This document shows positions 60,649-64,000 of a stretch of 64,000 nucleotides of DNA, in pieces. The DNA lies in assembly GCA_964446835.1 (NCBI GenBank), contig CAYUQT010000036.1, positions 29,681 to 93,680 on the forward strand, read 5' to 3'. Source of the DNA: CAYUQT01 sp964446835. Its GTDB lineage: Bacteria; Planctomycetota; Phycisphaerae; UBA1845; JAFGLZ01. The translations under genes and the position numbers were made by a program. Within the stretch, counting starts at the first letter, position 1. The number at the start of each line of letters is the position of its first letter. A model generated the notes under the pieces. That model was not told the DNA's origin and did not search any database. It saw only the letters and a program-made list of their open reading frames with translations.

Positions 60649-62085
60649 ATGAGCATTACAGCCATCCAAGCCACGACATTAAGTATGCTGAGCTCATACT
60701 CGAGCTCGAGCACAGATGGCTCCACAAGCCTGATCAGCTCATTGATGGACTCCTACGAGCAGAGCAGCAATACAACTAACTCCTACACAACAAATAACTA
60801 CAGCGCCCTCGGCAACGCACTCAACTTCCTCAACAACATCCAATCACTCTCGTACAACAATGCACAGTTCAGCCAAATCTCTCAACTACAGGCCACCTCC
60901 GCCGCCCAGACACGCTACAGTGACAACCGCGTGTCGATTCTCAATAACGCCGTCACGGAAATCGAGAACGGCAACATCGACACCGGCCGTCAGATGGCCC
61001 TCCAACTGATCGAGAAGAATGGGCGGGATGCCGGTGCCTCGCACGTCGTCGGTCGCAGCTACATGGCCGAGGGCAACTATGAGATGGCCGAGCAGTATTT
61101 CGCCCGCGCCGCCTCGCTGTCTCCCAGCATGAGTCGATACTCCCAAGACCGCGACATCGCCAAGGCGCTCCAACAGACCGATGAAATCGCCTTGGCCGAA
61201 GCCCAACGCATGGTCAGCCAGTCGGAGAATCGTATTGAAGGCATCCGACTGCTGGGTTACCTCGTCAAGCGCAGCCCCTCCTATGCCGAGGCACACATCA
61301 CGCTGGGTGACGCCATGATGGAGGAAGACTGGGTCGTCCAAAGCGTCATGAGCTATCAGAACGCCCTGGCCACCGCCGAGGGCAACACGCTGGACAAACT
61401 GACCGAACGACTCCAGACACTGGCGGCACAGGCTCCGGACATCGGCCTGCCGCACAATCTCCTCGGCCAGGCCCTGAGCAAGCAGGGACGCTATGACGAG
61501 GCCCTGCTCGAGATGCAGAAGGCAGTCGATATCCAACCCACCAACCAGAGCTACCTCAAGAATGTCGCCGATATCTATGGCAACATGGGCAGCGAGGCCC
61601 TGGAGAACGGCAAACCCCTCGATGCGATCCGATACTACCAGAACGGCCTGGAAGTCGACCGCACCTCAGATACACTGCACGGGGGACTGGCCGAGGCCCA
61701 TGTGTCGATGTCGCGATGGTGGGTCTCGCGTGGGCTGAATGCACGGGCCTTCAAAGAACTCACCGCAGCTCAAATCGAGGTCCGGTCCGACCAGACCGAC
61801 ATCAAGAAGGATATCGCCAAAGGCTTCTTCAACCTGGGTGACCGCTATGAGACAAAGGACGATCTGAGCTGGGCCGTCACCGCCTACGAAAGGGCCTTCA
61901 AGCTCGATTCGTCCAATAGCACCTATCGTTCCCGATATGCCTTGGCGGCCGATGCCAAGGGCGTCGAATTCTTCCAGGCCAAAGACTACGAGAACGCCGA
62001 GTACTACTACCAGAAGGCCGCGGACGCGATGCCCGGAAACGAAACCTATCAGCTCCATCTCAAACTCGCCCAGGACGCTCAGTAA
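60649..62085 (+). CDS. TPR-repeat protein with Ser/Thr/Asn-rich N-terminus
   Basis: This is a protein of about 478 residues with no signal peptide. Residues 1-90 are rich in Ser, Thr, Asn and Tyr (SSYSSSSTDGS, SSNTTNSYTTNN) and probably disordered. The rest is helical with several TPR units, for example ASHVVGRSYMAEGNYEMAEQYFARAASLSP, AHITLGDAMMEE, PHNLLGQALSKQGRYDEALLEMQKAV and AEYYYQKAADAMPGN. TPR arrays mediate protein-protein contact. A link with pili is suggested only by nearness to pilT. ATG 60649 and GTG 60640 are both possible; neither has a strong Shine-Dalgarno. Confidence 0.8.
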   Translation: MSITAIQATTLSMLSSYSSSSTDGSTSLISSLMDSYEQSSNTTNSYTTNNYSALGNALNFLNNIQSLSYNNAQFSQISQLQATSAAQTRYSDNRVSILNNAVTEIENGNIDTGRQMALQLIEKNGRDAGASHVVGRSYMAEGNYEMAEQYFARAASLSPSMSRYSQDRDIAKALQQTDEIALAEAQRMVSQSENRIEGIRLLGYLVKRSPSYAEAHITLGDAMMEEDWVVQSVMSYQNALATAEGNTLDKLTERLQTLAAQAPDIGLPHNLLGQALSKQGRYDEALLEMQKAVDIQPTNQSYLKNVADIYGNMGSEALENGKPLDAIRYYQNGLEVDRTSDTLHGGLAEAHVSMSRWWVSRGLNARAFKELTAAQIEVRSDQTDIKKDIAKGFFNLGDRYETKDDLSWAVTAYERAFKLDSSNSTYRSRYALAADAKGVEFFQAKDYENAEYYYQKAADAMPGNETYQLHLKLAQDAQ

Positions 62086-62227
62086 CAAATCGTGCTCAGG
62101 AATACAGAGGTCTCCGCCCAGGCAATCCCGGGCCCTATCAAGGCCTCCAAACGTGCGTGGCAACACCCCGCCGTGCCCCTCCGACAGCAGCGCAACTGCC
62201 GCACGACATCGCAACGCAAGTCCGCTA

Positions 62228-62256
62228 TTGACGTGCAAGGGTCGATTTCGTAAATT
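62228..62256 (+). promoter_or_regulatory. Candidate sigma-70 promoter for tRNA-Lys
   Basis: TTGACG (62228-62233), a 17-nt spacer and TAAATT (62251-62256) form a plausible promoter. It lies 100 nt upstream of the tRNA, giving a 5' leader of about 90 nt to be removed by RNase P. Confidence 0.5.
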
Positions 62257-62355
62257 GTACTATCTCGCGCCCGGTCGCTCTTCCGCGAACGGCAGCAGGA
62301 CGTAAACTGATGTGTCCTTGCGGCCGATGGGAGGAGTGACGGACCGAGTTTCTTC

Positions 62356-62428
62356 GGGTCGCTAGCTCAGCTGGTAGAGCAGCGGATTCTTAATCCGTGT
62401 GTCCGGGGTTCGAATCCCTGGCGACCCA
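62356..62428 (+). tRNA. tRNA-Lys (anticodon CUU)
   Basis: A complete cloverleaf of 73 nt is visible. The acceptor stem is GGGTCGC with GCGACCC, the D arm GCTC with GAGC, and the anticodon stem GCGGA with TCCGT. The loop TTCTTAA gives anticodon CTT (Lys), and the T arm has loop TTCGAAT. The discriminator is A, and CCA is not encoded. It is used as an integration site (see the integrase). Confidence 0.97.
62367..62428. other. Probable integration site overlapping tRNA 3' part
   Basis: The integrase reading frame crosses from the element into the tRNA gene on the opposite strand, ending at 62367. This arrangement is typical of tyrosine-integrase elements that insert at a tRNA 3' end and restore it. 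The exact att core is not visible, because the partner repeat would lie past position 64000. Confidence 0.55.
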
Positions 62429-64000
62429 ATGCAGTAAACCCCTCAAAATCCGCAGTATTTCCAAGAAATTCGGCACTTTCTGAAGAGTCCACCCCATCAC
62501 TTATGAGTCTACCAGAGTCCACCGAACCCCCCGTAGTTTGCTGGAAAGTGGTGCAATGTGTGGTGCAAGTAGCGTCTTCGCTTGCAGCGATTCGCAGGGT
62601 ATCGGGGGCCGTCTCGATGGCCGAAGTAGCCGCCTCGACCTCGGGGGTTTCCTCGGGCTCGTGGGTCGTCGTCTGAGGCGTCAGATCCGGAGGTGGTACG
62701 AAGTTCGGCAGGGCTCCAATCGCCGCCGCCACCTGGGGCCGGTACGCATGAGCGTACTTGTTCATCGTCAGATTGATGTCCGAGTGGTCCAACACCTCCA
62801 TCACGGTCCGGGCCGGCACCCCGCTACTTGCAAGCCAGCTCCCGGCCGTGTGCCGAAGGCTGTGTGCGTCTGCGTACTCGCCCTCCCCATTCTGGTAGGC
62901 CAGGTAGTCGCTCTGCTCTCTACGGGCCGTTTCCTCGCTTCCTTGGGCCTCTGCAATCCACGCCTTACGCGCCGCGGCCAGGTCATCCCGTACCATATCG
63001 ACCACCCGGTGATCCGGGGGCAGCTTGAAGACCTTCGTGTCCGGCATCATGTGCTTGACGTGGTCGGCCAGCTCCTGCGCCATCCCCGGCGTCAGGGGCT
63101 GTCGCAGATCGCCCTTTCGATTCTTGCGGGCCCTACACCGCACCAGAACGAACGGGGAAGGCCCTTCCAGGTTCAAGGACGCCCGCGTCAAAGACTGGAC
63201 CGCCCCACACCGGAGGGCAGACTCCAGCATAAGCCGATACATCAGATATCTTTCGTGTCCGCTCATCCTCCAGACGATCCGCCCTTTGCGATTCCGCCCC
63301 AGCATCTCGGGGCCCTTCATGGCCGCCTCCAGTAGCCGCCTGGCCTCATCGACCTCGAGCGCCCGCCTCGGGTGCTTTCGCTCCATGACCTTGATCGGCG
63401 TCAGACTCAAGAGGGGGTTTTCGTGGGCTCGACCGTCTCGAATCATCCACTTGCAGAATTGGACGATCGCACCGCGGAAGTAGTTGGAGGTCTGCTCGCT
63501 GATCTTCCGGACCCGGCCGTCCTCTTCGTAGCCTTGCTCCCGGCAACGGGCCAGGAAGGCCGATATCTTCGTGGCGTTCAAATCACCCCACACCACGAAC
63601 CCGCACCCGTCGACCACGCGACGCACACGGCCCGCCGTCAACAGGGCGTGCTTTTCCGTCCGAGCCCTGGCCTTGATGTCCGCTTCGAAATCGTCGACGT
63701 GCCCGGCCAATGGCCTGGCCGATTCCACCTCTCGCCGATCGATCAGGCCGATACCGGCCAGCTTGCCCCGGAGGCGCTCCGGCAGTTGGTCCACCCACTG
63801 CTTGATACCCGGCATGACCCGCCCGCCGCTCCGGATGTAGTAACTCAACAGGTCTTCCAGGTGATCCAGAAACTTCTGACTTGAAGGCTTGTCCCTGAAT
63901 AGCGGCCACTTCCACCGGCGCCCGAGCTGGTCCCTGAAGTCTATATACCACCGCTTGGTTTCACGGTGCTTGCCTTCTACCGCCTCCGGCTTGGCCTTGG
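62367..64000 (-). CDS. Tyrosine-type integrase, 5' end beyond window
   Basis: This site-specific recombinase is open to the right edge, so its N-terminus is missing; at least 543 codons are visible. Upstream of 63848 the frame continues without a stop and reads like a core N-terminus (KRWYIDFRDQLGRRWKWPLF). Catalytic residues are complete: Arg in ALRCGAVQSL, Lys in the RKNRKGDLRQPL turn, DAHSLRHTAG (His and Arg), LDHSD (His) and the Tyr nucleophile in TMNKYAHAY. The tail after about residue 400 of the visible part is low-complexity, and its last 19 codons (GRQGFEPRTHGLRIRCSTS) are antisense to tRNA-Lys. Confidence 0.93.
   Translation of the reverse strand, partial: KAKPEAVEGKHRETKRWYIDFRDQLGRRWKWPLFRDKPSSQKFLDHLEDLLSYYIRSGGRVMPGIKQWVDQLPERLRGKLAGIGLIDRREVESARPLAGHVDDFEADIKARARTEKHALLTAGRVRRVVDGCGFVVWGDLNATKISAFLARCREQGYEEDGRVRKISEQTSNYFRGAIVQFCKWMIRDGRAHENPLLSLTPIKVMERKHPRRALEVDEARRLLEAAMKGPEMLGRNRKGRIVWRMSGHERYLMYRLMLESALRCGAVQSLTRASLNLEGPSPFVLVRCRARKNRKGDLRQPLTPGMAQELADHVKHMMPDTKVFKLPPDHRVVDMVRDDLAAARKAWIAEAQGSEETARREQSDYLAYQNGEGEYADAHSLRHTAGSWLASSGVPARTVMEVLDHSDINLTMNKYAHAYRPQVAAAIGALPNFVPPPDLTPQTTTHEPEETPEVEAATSAIETAPDTLRIAASEDATCTTHCTTFQQTTGGSVDSGRLISDGVDSSESAEFLGNTADFEGFTALGRQGFEPRTHGLRIRCSTS

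Overview
The window looks like a chromosome segment from a high-GC planctomycete, probably of the Phycisphaerae type. The signs are a secreted sulfatase, many exported glycoside hydrolases, a protein resembling the hydrazine-synthase alpha family (HzsA-related), an RDD membrane protein with a C-terminal CxxC zinc ribbon, and a small conserved beta-rich protein of a type I associate with these genomes. This is inference from gene content; no rRNA or ribosomal marker is present.

Left part (about 1-47 kb) is a polysaccharide and sugar utilisation landscape in short transcription units. 2526-8858 is a plus-strand unit (PHP phosphoesterase, small DUF6125-like protein, GH38 mannosidase-like, GH172/DUF2961) closed by an intrinsic terminator. 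9000-13644 is a minus-strand pair (GH36-like with NPCBM, uncharacterised barrel-like protein). Then come an aldo/keto reductase with missing catalytic residues plus a sulfatase, an enolase-superfamily enzyme, a sialidase-like propeller, an alkaline-phosphatase-superfamily enzyme, 6-phosphofructokinase and a GH95-like enzyme. Housekeeping metabolism is interleaved: an FGGY kinase, a yeast-Ilv5-like ketol-acid reductoisomerase and a ferredoxin-nitroreductase. 29-47 kb holds a di-heme HzsA-related protein, a clan-A-like glycosidase, several uncharacterised secreted proteins, a 39-residue tandem-repeat protein (13 full and one partial copy), and a second alkaline-phosphatase-like protein.

47.2-58.1 kb is a nine-gene minus-strand run that can be read as one catabolic module. 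Two 2-hydroxyacid dehydrogenases, KDG kinase, KDPG aldolase, a UroD-like protein and a fumarylacetoacetase-family hydrolase feed a 2-oxoacid dehydrogenase complex (E1 alpha, E1 beta and a single-chain E2-E3 fusion). It would carry a sugar acid through 2-keto-3-deoxygluconate and pyruvate to acetyl-CoA. A divergent FadR-type GntR regulator sits at 58297, with two near-perfect palindromes in the shared promoter region.

The right end (59-64 kb) has pilT, a TPR protein, tRNA-Lys(CUU), and a tyrosine integrase that reads leftwards. The last 19 integrase codons are antisense to the tRNA, and its 5' end runs off the window. That marks the left border of an integrated element lying mostly beyond position 64000.

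Two genes (aldo/keto reductase at 13958, GntR at 58297) have a -10 hexamer 6-7 nt before the start codon and no Shine-Dalgarno, suggesting leaderless mRNAs. Other non-coding structure includes a three-helix hairpin after ilvC (28113-28189) and a hairpin-rich, terminator-ended candidate small RNA at about 43991-44190.
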